This document shows, in pieces, positions 1-7,001 of a DNA stretch of 11,920 bases. Position 1 is the first letter of the stretch. Each line of letters opens with the position of its first letter. This DNA is from Crocinitomicaceae bacterium (lineage in GTDB: Bacteria; Bacteroidota; Bacteroidia; Flavobacteriales_D; Crocinitomicaceae). The notes beneath the pieces were generated by a model. The model saw only the letters and a list, made by a program, of their open reading frames with translations, was not told the DNA's origin and ran no database searches. Position numbers and translations under genes: made by a program. Location of the stretch: NCBI GenBank assembly GCA_024643585.1, contig JAHEMP010000047.1:1-11920 (forward strand). The letters run 5' to 3'.

Positions 1-304
1 TCCAAACGGGACAAATTTCCTTCAATGCAATCACATTTGCTTGCGTGTTCTCCTCTTTGTTACCAATAATTAGATCTGGCTCCAATTGTCGAACCTTCTC
101 TACGTCCGCATTTTTGGTGCCACCCACACGCTTTTTGGTCCTCCACCAGCTTTCTGGGTGAATACAAAATTTAGTTAAACCAACAACCTCATTTTCTAAA
201 CCTAAAGCGTGAAGAAATTCAGTTTGAGAAGGGACCAGGGAGACAATTCTTTTAACCGGAATGCTCAATTCCAGCTTATTCCCCATCTGGTCAATAACTT
301 TCAT
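1..304 (-). CDS. Helical-backbone metal receptor / BtuF-like ABC substrate-binding protein (partial, C-terminus off the window)
   Basis: The first 101 residues of a periplasmic-binding-protein-like fold related to BtuF (vitamin B12) and iron-siderophore receptors. The N-terminus reads MKVIDQMGNKLELSIPVKRI and is followed by VSLVPSQTEFLHALGL, VVGLTKFCIHPESWW, KRVGGTKN and EPDLIIGNKEEN; this order of motifs is typical of the Bacteroidota 'ABC transporter substrate-binding / cobalamin-binding' group. The protein begins directly with the first beta strand and has no signal peptide or lipobox, so as encoded it would be cytoplasmic unless exported another way. The ATG abuts the TAA of the upstream cystathionine beta-synthase gene with no spacer, so the two are almost certainly cotranscribed and translationally coupled. 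Ligand is unknown: cobalamin or another metal chelate is inferred from family only. The 3' end lies beyond base 1. Confidence 0.85.
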   Translation of the reverse strand, partial: MKVIDQMGNKLELSIPVKRIVSLVPSQTEFLHALGLENEVVGLTKFCIHPESWWRTKKRVGGTKNADVEKVRQLEPDLIIGNKEENTQANVIALKEICPVW

Positions 305-1666
305 TTAAGCCAAAGATGAAATTATATCGTATTTCGTAATGATATGAAATTTACCATCGTTTAATTCGACTAATGCAGCAGCGTTTTTACTATTTATTAA
401 TCGAGAAACTTCTTCCAAACTAGCTGTTGCTTTTACGATAGGAAAGGCATCCTGCATTACGCTAGAAATTGGAGCATCAATCAACTGAGGATTGTCTACT
501 AAAACTGAGTAAATATGACTTTCATCCAAAGACCCAACAAAGGTATTGTCTTTCATAACTGGAATTTGAGATATTCCAAACTGACGCATTCTTGCCACGG
601 CATGAGAAACCAATTCTTCTGCAAATAATGTAACCAAGGGTTGATTTTCGTGTTTGGCAATTAGTTCAGAGGCTGTTTTAAATTCTTCTTCCAAAAATCC
701 TCTTTCACGCATCCAGTCATCGTTGAACATTTTACCCACATATCGGCTCCCATGATCGTGGAACAAAACCACAACCACATCGTCTTTTTTGAACATGTCT
801 TTCATTTGCAAAAGTCCTTTTACAGCTGAACCTGCCGAGTTTCCAACGAAAATCCCTTCTTCACGGGCAATTTTACGGGTATAAACCGCCGCATCTTTAT
901 CCGTAACTTTTTCGAAGTGGTCAATGATGTCGAAATCTACATTGGCGGGCAAAATGTCCTCACCAATTCCCTCGGTGATGTATGAATAGATTTCATTCTC
1001 ATCGAAAATTCCAGTTTCCTTGTATTTTTTAAAAACAGACCCATAGGTATCTATTCCCAAAATTTTAATGTTTGGATTTTTCTCTTTTAAATATTTTCCA
1101 ACACCCGAAATCGTCCCTCCGGTTCCTACGCCGACAATAAAATGTGTGATTTTTCCTTCGGTTTGTTCCCAAATTTCAGGTCCAGTTTGTTCGTAATGCG
1201 CTTGTCGATTCGATAAATTGTCGTACTGATTCACGTACCATGAATTTGGCGTTTCAGAAGCTAAGCGTTTTGACACGCTGTAATAAGAACGAGGATCAGT
1301 TGGTTCAACTGCTGTAGGACAGACAACAACTTCTGCACCAACGGCACGTAAAATGTCCATTTTTTCCTTGGATTGTTTATCGTTCAAAACGCAAATCAAT
1401 TTATACCCTTTGATTATAGCTCCTAGCGCTAAACCCATACCAGTATTTCCTGATGTACCTTCAATTATAGTTCCTCCAGGTTTCAATCGACCGTCCGCTT
1501 CAGCGTCTTCAATCATTTTAATAGCCATTCTATCCTTTACAGAGTTACCAGGATTGGTTGTTTCAACTTTGGCCAAAACAAGCGCGTCAATTTCCCTAGT
1601 TATCTTGTTTAAACGAACCAAAGGCGTGTTTCCAATGGTTTCTAATATATCGTTGTAATATTTCAT
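305..1666 (-). CDS. Cystathionine beta-synthase-like PLP enzyme with C-terminal CBS domain pair
   Basis: A 453-residue fold-type II PLP enzyme expected to condense serine (or an activated serine) with homocysteine to cystathionine in the cytoplasm, the first step of transsulfuration. Visible motifs: the PLP lysine K44 in SVKDR (42-46), EGTSGNTG (69-76), the phosphate-binding loop GTGGT (181-185), and GNSAGSA (275-281). The segment LFHDHGSRYVGKMFNDDWM (301-319) resembles the end of the catalytic domain of true CBS enzymes rather than CysK/CysM. Residues about 335-453 form two CBS repeats, a regulatory nucleotide-binding module. The haem-binding N-terminal extension of animal CBS is absent. The start MKYYNDILETIGNTPLVRLN fits the family. 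A promoter-like box lies just upstream, and the downstream BtuF-like gene abuts the stop. A cysteine synthase-like activity cannot be excluded. Confidence 0.93.
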   Translation of the reverse strand: MKYYNDILETIGNTPLVRLNKITREIDALVLAKVETTNPGNSVKDRMAIKMIEDAEADGRLKPGGTIIEGTSGNTGMGLALGAIIKGYKLICVLNDKQSKEKMDILRAVGAEVVVCPTAVEPTDPRSYYSVSKRLASETPNSWYVNQYDNLSNRQAHYEQTGPEIWEQTEGKITHFIVGVGTGGTISGVGKYLKEKNPNIKILGIDTYGSVFKKYKETGIFDENEIYSYITEGIGEDILPANVDFDIIDHFEKVTDKDAAVYTRKIAREEGIFVGNSAGSAVKGLLQMKDMFKKDDVVVVLFHDHGSRYVGKMFNDDWMRERGFLEEEFKTASELIAKHENQPLVTLFAEELVSHAVARMRQFGISQIPVMKDNTFVGSLDESHIYSVLVDNPQLIDAPISSVMQDAFPIVKATASLEEVSRLINSKNAAALVELNDGKFHIITKYDIISSLA

Positions 1667-1684
1667 GCTTTATTTTATAGATTG

Positions 1685-1692
1685 CAAAGATA
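1685..1692 (-). promoter_or_regulatory. Bacteroidota -7 element (TATCTTTG) for the CBS gene
   Basis: On the minus strand the sequence TATCTTTG exactly matches the Bacteroidota -7 consensus TAnnTTTG and lies 18 nt before the cystathionine beta-synthase ATG, giving an expected 5' leader of roughly 10-15 nt. No TTG sits at the usual 19-22 nt upstream; the nearest is about 31 nt away. The 74-nt gap between dinB and this gene (1667-1740) holds nothing else recognisable, and no terminator hairpin. Confidence 0.55.
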
Positions 1693-1740
1693 GAGGTTTC
1701 ATAAAGAATTAATAATTTACAGGCAAGAATTAACGATTAC

Positions 1741-2805
1741 TTAGAAATTAATGGTTTGTTGCAGATCAACTGTTGGAGCCTCTCGATCAAAACCACTTAT
1801 CGAAAATCCAATTAGACGAATAGGATTTTCCAATGGCAAAACTGCATTATAAACCTGGACTGCCAAATCCATTAATTCATTTTCCGTAGTTATATCCGTA
1901 TCTGCTGTTTTGCTTTTTGTGATTGTTGTGAAATCTGAATAGCGCAATTTCAAACTTAAAGTTCGACCTCTTTTGTTTGACTTCGAGGATCTTTTCCACA
2001 GGGTTTCCAGCAATCTTTTTGCAGAATCCCAAAGTTCAATTTCATTTGAAATATTTTCAGAAAAAGTAGTTTCTACTCCTATTGATTTTCGCTCTCTTTC
2101 CGAAATGACCTTTCGATTATCAATTCCTCGAGCAATTTGATAAAAAAAAGACCCACTTTTTCCAAAATAATGGTTCAGTTCTCTTTCATTAAAAGCCAAT
2201 AGATCCTTTCCTTTAAAAATGTTTAACTCCTGCATACGACTTGCCGTTGCCTTCCCTACTCCGTAAAATTTTTGAATTGGTAATTTTTCGACATACTTTT
2301 TTCCATGCTCAGGGGGAATAACAAATAATCCATTTGGTTTGTCCTCATCCGAAGCTAATTTGGCTAAAAATTTATTGTACGAAACGCCGGCAGAAGCAAT
2401 TAAATTTGTTTCATTAAAAATATCATTTTTAATGGCTTGAGCGATAAACGTTGCAGAGGACATGCGCATTTTGTTCTCTGTAATATCTAAATAGGCTTCG
2501 TCTAGAGAAAGTGGTTCAATACTATCTGTGTATCTTTCGTAAATACTATGAATTTGATTTGAGACTGCTTTATAGGCTTCAAACCTAGGTCGGACAAAAA
2601 CCAATTCAGGACAAAGTTCTTTGGCTCTTTTGCCATTCATTGCAGAACGAACGCCAAATTTTCGAGCTTCGTAGCTTGCGGCCGCAACCACCCCTCTTTC
2701 CTCACCTCCGCCAACGGCAACTGGTAAACCTTTTAAATTTGGATTGTCTCTTTGCTCTACAGACGCAAAAAAAGCGTCCATATCGATGTGAATGATCTTT
2801 CTCAA
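1741..2805 (-). CDS. dinB: DNA polymerase IV (Y-family translesion polymerase)
   Basis: A 354-residue Y-family polymerase that copies past DNA lesions at stalled forks. Palm residues D8 (HIDMDAFF) and D102/E103 (SLDEAYLDIT, 100-109) are the metal ligands; F13 sits at the steric-gate position. ASAGVSYNKFLAKLASDEDKPNGL (residues 137-160, seen as consecutive conserved blocks) is the typical palm segment, YGVGKATA (181-188) is the thumb helix-hairpin-helix, and about 240-345 is the little finger. The final residues QQTINF fit the beta-clamp binding pattern QxxIxF, as expected at the tail of Pol IV. The start codon is TTG: no in-frame ATG is available before the catalytic D8, and the TTG-encoded start MRKIIHIDMD matches the family N-terminus. 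It begins 8 nt after the terC stop, so it probably shares that transcript. No LexA-like box was seen. Confidence 0.95.
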   Translation of the reverse strand: MRKIIHIDMDAFFASVEQRDNPNLKGLPVAVGGGEERGVVAAASYEARKFGVRSAMNGKRAKELCPELVFVRPRFEAYKAVSNQIHSIYERYTDSIEPLSLDEAYLDITENKMRMSSATFIAQAIKNDIFNETNLIASAGVSYNKFLAKLASDEDKPNGLFVIPPEHGKKYVEKLPIQKFYGVGKATASRMQELNIFKGKDLLAFNERELNHYFGKSGSFFYQIARGIDNRKVISERERKSIGVETTFSENISNEIELWDSAKRLLETLWKRSSKSNKRGRTLSLKLRYSDFTTITKSKTADTDITTENELMDLAVQVYNAVLPLENPIRLIGFSISGFDREAPTVDLQQTINF

Positions 2806-2813
2806 TTTAATGC

Positions 2814-3764
2814 CTATTGCGCCTTTTCATGGCGAGAACTGTAAATAGAATACAACACTCCCGACGATAATAGCCCTAGTATTACAAGTAAGGAAACACT
2901 TGTTGGGATTTCTATGTATTTTAAAATCAACATTTTAATACCGACAAAAAACAGAACGCCTATCAATGCAAATTTCATGTAATGGAACTTGTCGAGCATT
3001 CCAGCCAAGAAAAAATAAAGGTTTCTTAAGCCGAGGATGGCAAAAATATTGGATGTGAAAATGATAAAAGGATCCGTTGTTATGGAAAAAATTGCGGGTA
3101 TAGAGTCAACTGCAAAAACAATGTCCGAAAATTCTACAACAATTAAAGCTGCAAACAAAGAGGTAACAACTCGTTTGCCATTTTCCTTAGCGAAATATCG
3201 ACCGTCTTTAATGGACCAATCAATCTTAAAAATTTTCGACAACATACGCACTGGAAAACTTTCTTTAAAATTTTCATGGTCGTTTTCTTTTTCAACTAAC
3301 ATTTTAAAAGCGGAATAAACTAAAATAGCCCCAAAAACGTAGGTTGCATATTCAAAATTTCGAACAAAAGCAGCTCCAACGAGTATCATTGCAAGACGGA
3401 ATACAACGGCACCAATAATTCCCCAAAACAAAATATTATGCTGGTATTTTAGGTCAACTTTAAAAAATTTAAAAACTAAAGCCATGACAAAGATATTATC
3501 GAGACTTAAAGACTCCTCTATCAAATAACCTGTATAATAATCTAGTGTCGCTTTCCATGGGGAGGTTCCAAATTTGTTTATACCCATCCAATTGAAATCG
3601 TAAATGAAGTAAATTGCTATTCCAAATAACATGGCGACAGAAACCCAAATTGATGTCCAAATCAAGGATTCCCTCATACTTATTTTATGATCCTTTTTAT
3701 GAAAAACACCTAAATCCAGGGCCAATAAACCAAAAACCAGTACCAGGAAAACAATCCAAATCAT
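2814..3764 (-). CDS. TerC family integral membrane protein
   Basis: A 316-residue polytopic inner-membrane protein of the TerC family, members of which are linked to tellurite resistance or to metal (manganese) export. Key features: ALDLGVFHKK after the first membrane segment (15-24), the acidic motif EESLSLDNIFV (83-93), VEFSDIVFAVDSIPAIFSIT (210-229) with E211, D214 and D220, then TSNIFAILGLRNLYFFLAG. About eight hydrophobic segments are visible. I chose the ATG at 3764 rather than the in-frame ATG at 3800: family members begin close to this MIWIVFLVLV sequence, and a promoter-like TATCTTTA lies inside the longer version. Upstream it faces uvrB; downstream dinB starts 8 nt beyond its stop. 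The substrate is not predictable from sequence; manganese is a guess from relatives. Confidence 0.9.
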   Translation of the reverse strand: MIWIVFLVLVFGLLALDLGVFHKKDHKISMRESLIWTSIWVSVAMLFGIAIYFIYDFNWMGINKFGTSPWKATLDYYTGYLIEESLSLDNIFVMALVFKFFKVDLKYQHNILFWGIIGAVVFRLAMILVGAAFVRNFEYATYVFGAILVYSAFKMLVEKENDHENFKESFPVRMLSKIFKIDWSIKDGRYFAKENGKRVVTSLFAALIVVEFSDIVFAVDSIPAIFSITTDPFIIFTSNIFAILGLRNLYFFLAGMLDKFHYMKFALIGVLFFVGIKMLILKYIEIPTSVSLLVILGLLSSGVLYSIYSSRHEKAQ

Positions 3765-3783
3765 GCAGAAATATTTAGAGTAG

Positions 3784-3791
3784 TAAAGATA
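3784..3791 (-). promoter_or_regulatory. Possible -7 element for terC (TATCTTTA)
   Basis: Minus-strand TATCTTTA differs from TAnnTTTG only at the last base and lies 19 nt before the preferred terC ATG at 3764. A TTTG occurs 23 nt further upstream (3815-3818), slightly too far for a standard -33 box. It supports the shorter start of terC, but is weak alone. Confidence 0.35.
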
Positions 3792-3809
3792 ATTAAACAT
3801 CCAGTTTAA

Positions 3810-3840
3810 TTGGGCAAAGCAATCAATATTCTTAAATTTA
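3810..3840 (+). promoter_or_regulatory. Probable uvrB promoter (TTG-N20-TAAATTTA)
   Basis: TTG at 3810-3812 and TAAATTTA at 3833-3840 are 20 nt apart, the spacing expected for a Bacteroidota sigma factor promoter; the -7 box has A instead of the final G. The uvrB ATG follows 13 nt later. The upstream box lies within a few bases of the possible -33 region of the divergent terC promoter, so the two may compete. Confidence 0.5.
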
Positions 3841-3853
3841 CCATAAAAAATTA

Positions 3854-5884
3854 ATGGAATTTAACCTTCAATCCGACTTTCAGCCTACGGGTGATCAACC
3901 AGAAGCAATAAAAAGCTTGGTGAATGGATTAAAAGAAGGTTTGTTTGGTCAAACCTTACTAGGTGTAACTGGAAGTGGAAAGACATTTACAATTGCAAAT
4001 GTGATTAAGGAAGTTGACCGACCGACGTTAATTTTAAGTCACAACAAAACCCTAGCTGCACAACTTTATGGTGAATTCAAGCAGTTTTTTCCTGAAAATG
4101 CCGTTGAGTACTTTGTTTCCTATTACGACTATTATCAACCAGAAGCTTATTTACCTGTAACTGGAACTTTTATTGAGAAAGATTTGCAAATCAACGATGA
4201 GCTCGAAAAATTAAGACTTTCAGCTACTTCTGCTCTGCTATCTGGTAGACGAGATGTAATTGTTGTTTCCTCCGTCTCTTGTATTTATGGTATTGGAAAT
4301 CCCAATGAATTTGCGAAAAGTGTTATGCCAATAAAAGTTGGTCAAACTATTTCTCGAAATAAGTTTCTTTTGCGTTTGGTTGAAAATCTATATTCTCGTT
4401 CAGTTGTAGAATTCAATCGAGGTCAATTTAGGGTCAAGGGTGATACCATCGATATTTATTTGGCCTATGCCGATTATGCTTTGCGCGTTGTATTTTGGGG
4501 AGATGAAATAGAAAAAATAGCAACAATTGACCCCATTAACAATAGCACTATCGAGGTTCTAGAAGAAATAAATATTTACCCCGCTAATATATTTGTAAGT
4601 AGTCCAGAAACTACGAGAAAAGCGATTGATGCCATATCTTTTGATATGCAAATACAAGTAGATGCTTTTAAGGAAGAAGGTAAATTGGAAGAAGCAAATC
4701 GACTATTGGAAAGGACAGAATACGATTTGGAAATGATGCGTGAATTGGGCTATTGCTCAGGAATAGAAAACTATTCCCGCTATTTTGATCAGCGTGATCC
4801 AGGCACAAGACCCTTTTGCTTATTGGATTATTTTCCAGACGATTTTCTGATGGTTGTAGATGAAAGTCATGTAACCTTACCACAAATTAAAGCGATGTAC
4901 GGTGGTGACCGATCTAGAAAACTGAATTTAGTCGATTATGGCTTCCGTCTACAAGCTGCTATGGACAACAGGCCTTTGAAATTTGAGGAGTTTGAGAGCT
5001 TACTGAACCAAATAATATATGTTTCTGCGACGCCAGCTGATTATGAAATAGAACGTTCGGAAGGGTTTGTGGTAGAACAAGTTATTCGACCAACAGGGCT
5101 TTTGGATCCAATAATTGAAGTTAGACCCAGTCTTAACCAAATAGATGACCTGATCAATGAAATTCAAATTCGGATAGAAAAAGGTGAACGGACTTTGGTG
5201 ACCACGCTTACCAAAAGAATGGCGGAGGAGTTGCAAAAATATTTGGATAAACTTGGGGTACTGTGTCGATACATTCATAGTGATGTAGACACCATTGAAA
5301 GAGTTGAGATACTTCGGCAATTGCGTCTTGGAACATTTGATGTTTTAATTGGTGTAAACCTGTTACGCGAAGGTTTGGATTTACCCGAAGTCTCTCTTGT
5401 AGCAATTATTGATGCTGACAAGGAAGGCTTTTTACGAAGTACCAGAGCACTTGTCCAAACAGTAGGTAGAGCTGCTCGAAATGTCAACGGAAGAGTTATT
5501 TTTTATGCCGATAAAATAACCGATTCTATGAAACAGACTATGGATGAAACAAATCGTAGGCGAGAAATACAAATCAATTACAATACTGAAAATGGGTTAG
5601 TGCCGACGGCATTGAACAAATCAAAATCAAAAATCATGCAATCTACAAAGGTTGCTGATGGAGATTCCGCAACTCGAATTTTGGAACGTCGAGAATACGA
5701 ACAAGCGGAAAATATTCAGATGGCTGCGGAACATAAAGGAACCTACACAGATCAAGACAAGCTACAAAAAATGATAAAAGCAACTAAAAAAGCGATGGAA
5801 AACGCTGCTAAAGATTTGGATTTTATTGAGGCAGCTCGATTGCGTGATGAATTGTTCGAAATGCAACGATTTGTCGAAAAATAA
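3854..5884 (+). CDS. uvrB: UvrABC excinuclease subunit B
   Basis: A 676-residue cytoplasmic helicase-like subunit of nucleotide excision repair: loaded by UvrA, it verifies the lesion and recruits UvrC for incision. Visible elements in order: the N-terminal FQPTGDQPEAI block, Walker A GVTGSGKT (37-44), the damage-probing beta-hairpin region YYDYYQPEAYLP (90-101), the family segment SGRRDVIVVSSVSCIYGIG (130-148), Walker B/motif II DESH (336-339), YVSATPADYE (389-398), NLLREGLDLPE (502-512), motif VI QTVGRAAR (535-542), and a C-terminal UVR domain (about 636-671) that contacts UvrC. Length is normal for UvrB and all ATPase motifs are intact. It is divergent from terC and preceded by a promoter-like pair of boxes. 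The next gene has its own promoter, so uvrB is probably monocistronic. Confidence 0.98.
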   Translation: MEFNLQSDFQPTGDQPEAIKSLVNGLKEGLFGQTLLGVTGSGKTFTIANVIKEVDRPTLILSHNKTLAAQLYGEFKQFFPENAVEYFVSYYDYYQPEAYLPVTGTFIEKDLQINDELEKLRLSATSALLSGRRDVIVVSSVSCIYGIGNPNEFAKSVMPIKVGQTISRNKFLLRLVENLYSRSVVEFNRGQFRVKGDTIDIYLAYADYALRVVFWGDEIEKIATIDPINNSTIEVLEEINIYPANIFVSSPETTRKAIDAISFDMQIQVDAFKEEGKLEEANRLLERTEYDLEMMRELGYCSGIENYSRYFDQRDPGTRPFCLLDYFPDDFLMVVDESHVTLPQIKAMYGGDRSRKLNLVDYGFRLQAAMDNRPLKFEEFESLLNQIIYVSATPADYEIERSEGFVVEQVIRPTGLLDPIIEVRPSLNQIDDLINEIQIRIEKGERTLVTTLTKRMAEELQKYLDKLGVLCRYIHSDVDTIERVEILRQLRLGTFDVLIGVNLLREGLDLPEVSLVAIIDADKEGFLRSTRALVQTVGRAARNVNGRVIFYADKITDSMKQTMDETNRRREIQINYNTENGLVPTALNKSKSKIMQSTKVADGDSATRILERREYEQAENIQMAAEHKGTYTDQDKLQKMIKATKKAMENAAKDLDFIEAARLRDELFEMQRFVEK

Positions 5885-5904
5885 CTCTGACTTACTTTAT
5901 TTTA

Positions 5905-5916
5905 CAATTTAAATTG
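5905..5916. repeat. Perfect 12-bp palindrome overlapping a -33 box
   Basis: CAATTTAAATTG is a perfect inverted repeat without a loop, in the 72-nt gap after uvrB. Its last three bases are the TTG of the promoter for the DUF3817 gene. It could be an operator half-site pair, or chance in AT-rich DNA. Lacking a loop and GC pairs, it does not look like a terminator. Confidence 0.3.
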
Positions 5917-5943
5917 ATAATTCACTTCAGCCTTGTAATTTTG
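5914..5943 (+). promoter_or_regulatory. Bacteroidota promoter (TTG-N19-TAATTTTG) for the DUF3817 gene
   Basis: TTG at 5914-5916, a 19-nt spacer, then TAATTTTG at 5936-5943 match both elements of the Bacteroidota consensus exactly. The start codon follows 13 nt later, implying a leader of about 5-10 nt. This is the best-formed promoter in the window. Confidence 0.7.
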
Positions 5944-5956
5944 CCAAAACTTTAAA

Positions 5957-6265
5957 ATGAAATTTAATTCCACGATCAGTCAATTTCGCACTATAGCCAT
6001 TTTAGAAGGCATTTCATTCCTGCTTTTGGGTTTCACCATGATTTTAAAATATGCCGCTCATATGCCTTTACCAAATAAAATTGTTGGATACGCACACGGC
6101 TTCTTGTTTATTGCGTATATGGCTTGGTTGTACTTGAATTGGGTGGATAGAAAATGGAATTTCAAGATCTTCGTTTTACTTTTCATCGCCTCTTTAGTTC
6201 CCTTCGGTACTTTTATTGCCGACCGCAAATTCCTTATTTCCGAAGAGTCCCAAACGACGAATTAA
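5957..6265 (+). CDS. DUF3817 family small integral membrane protein
   Basis: A 102-residue protein with three predicted membrane segments (about 12-30, 42-62 and 69-88) and a short polar tail. The conserved pattern of the DUF3817 family is visible: EGISFLLLG (17-25), VGYAHGFLFIAYM (43-55) with H47 in the second segment, and VPFGTFIADRKFL (81-93) at the end of the third. Length is typical for the family. Function is unknown; the conserved Glu, His and Asp within or beside the membrane could bind a metal or a lipid, but that is speculation. A consensus promoter lies upstream and a further -7 box separates it from the next gene, so it may be its own transcription unit. Confidence 0.8.
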   Translation: MKFNSTISQFRTIAILEGISFLLLGFTMILKYAAHMPLPNKIVGYAHGFLFIAYMAWLYLNWVDRKWNFKIFVLLFIASLVPFGTFIADRKFLISEESQTTN

Positions 6266-6267
6266 TA

Positions 6268-6275
6268 TATCTTTG
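6268..6275 (+). promoter_or_regulatory. -7 element (TATCTTTG) for comB, near-leaderless
   Basis: TATCTTTG is an exact TAnnTTTG match only 6 nt before the comB ATG at 6282, so a transcript from it would start at or within a few bases of the start codon. No TTG is seen at the usual upstream distance. Confidence 0.5.
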
Positions 6276-6281
6276 CTGCAT

Positions 6282-7001
6282 ATGGATACAAGAAAACACA
6301 TTGAGGTCTGCTTCACTCCTGGAGAATACGACTATTACAAAGATGAATATGAAATCGTCGTAGTAATAGATGTCTTGAGAGCCACTTCAGCAATTTGTGC
6401 AGCATTTGCGCATGGCGTTAAGTCAATAATTCCTGTCGCTACGATTGAAGAAGCTAGTGAATACCAGGCCAAAGGTTTCCTTGTTGGAGCAGAAAGAAAA
6501 GGTCAAATTGTCGAAGGATTTGATTTTGGAAACTCACCATATTCCTACATGAAAGAGGAATTGAAGGGGCAAGATGTTGTTTTGTCCACGACAAACGGAA
6601 CAAAAGCCTTGGATATTGCCAAAGATGCAGAAATCGTAGTTGTCGGTTCATTGCTTAATTTACAGTGTTTAAGTGAATGGCTCGAAGTTCAGGACAAAAA
6701 TGTATTGTGTTTGTGCTCAGGTTGGCAGGATAAATTCAACTTAGAAGATACAATTTGCGCAGGTGCAATTTGTGAATACTTGCTGGGAAGTGGCAAATTT
6801 CAAAGTGACGAAGACTCTTCAATAGCAGCGAAATATCTCTATCTATCCGCTAAAGACAATTATTTTGGGTATTTAAAATCCAGTTCACACAGAAGACGAT
6901 TAAAAAACTTAAATTTGAATGAGGATATCAAATATTGCTTAACACCAAATCAGCATGACGTGATACCAATACTTCGAAATGGAAAGTTGGTTCAGATATA
7001 A
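6282..7001 (+). CDS. comB: 2-phosphosulfolactate phosphatase (ComB family)
   Basis: A 239-residue soluble enzyme of the ComB family, Mg2+-dependent phosphatases that convert 2-phosphosulfolactate to sulfolactate; known from coenzyme M synthesis in methanogens and present in many bacteria where the pathway role is less clear. Motifs: VVVIDVLRATSAICAAFAHG (26-45) with the metal-binding aspartate D30, AERKGQIVEGFDFGNSP (70-86), LSTTNGTKAL (101-110), and CSGWQDKFNLEDTICAGAIC (145-164). Length fits the family. An in-frame ATG at 6216 lies inside the previous gene and would add 22 unrelated residues, so the ATG at 6282, preceded by a -7 box, is preferred. Its end overlaps the following gene by 23 nt. 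Neither ComA nor other sulfolactate genes are in the window, so the physiological substrate is uncertain. Confidence 0.88.
   Translation: MDTRKHIEVCFTPGEYDYYKDEYEIVVVIDVLRATSAICAAFAHGVKSIIPVATIEEASEYQAKGFLVGAERKGQIVEGFDFGNSPYSYMKEELKGQDVVLSTTNGTKALDIAKDAEIVVVGSLLNLQCLSEWLEVQDKNVLCLCSGWQDKFNLEDTICAGAICEYLLGSGKFQSDEDSSIAAKYLYLSAKDNYFGYLKSSSHRRRLKNLNLNEDIKYCLTPNQHDVIPILRNGKLVQI

Noticed and set aside
1353..1658. Plus-strand open frame of 101 codons opposite the CBS gene
   Set aside because: It is antisense to the well-conserved catalytic domain of CBS and its translation shows no recognisable motif.
3037..3318. Plus-strand open frame opposite terC
   Set aside because: Antisense shadow of a conserved membrane protein gene; no family resemblance.
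3765..3800. Longer terC start with twelve extra residues (ATG at 3800)
   Set aside because: The added residues are unlike the family N-terminus and contain a promoter-like TATCTTTA; the ATG at 3764 fits better.
4668..5487. Several short minus-strand open frames opposite uvrB
   Set aside because: They overlap each other and lie antisense to conserved UvrB helicase motifs; no independent support.
5885..5956. Rho-independent terminator after uvrB
   Set aside because: The only inverted repeat is an AT-only-core palindrome with no loop and no following T-run; it overlaps a promoter instead.
6216..6281. Upstream in-frame ATG for comB
   Set aside because: It lies inside the DUF3817 gene in another frame, adds unrelated residues and precedes the -7 box.
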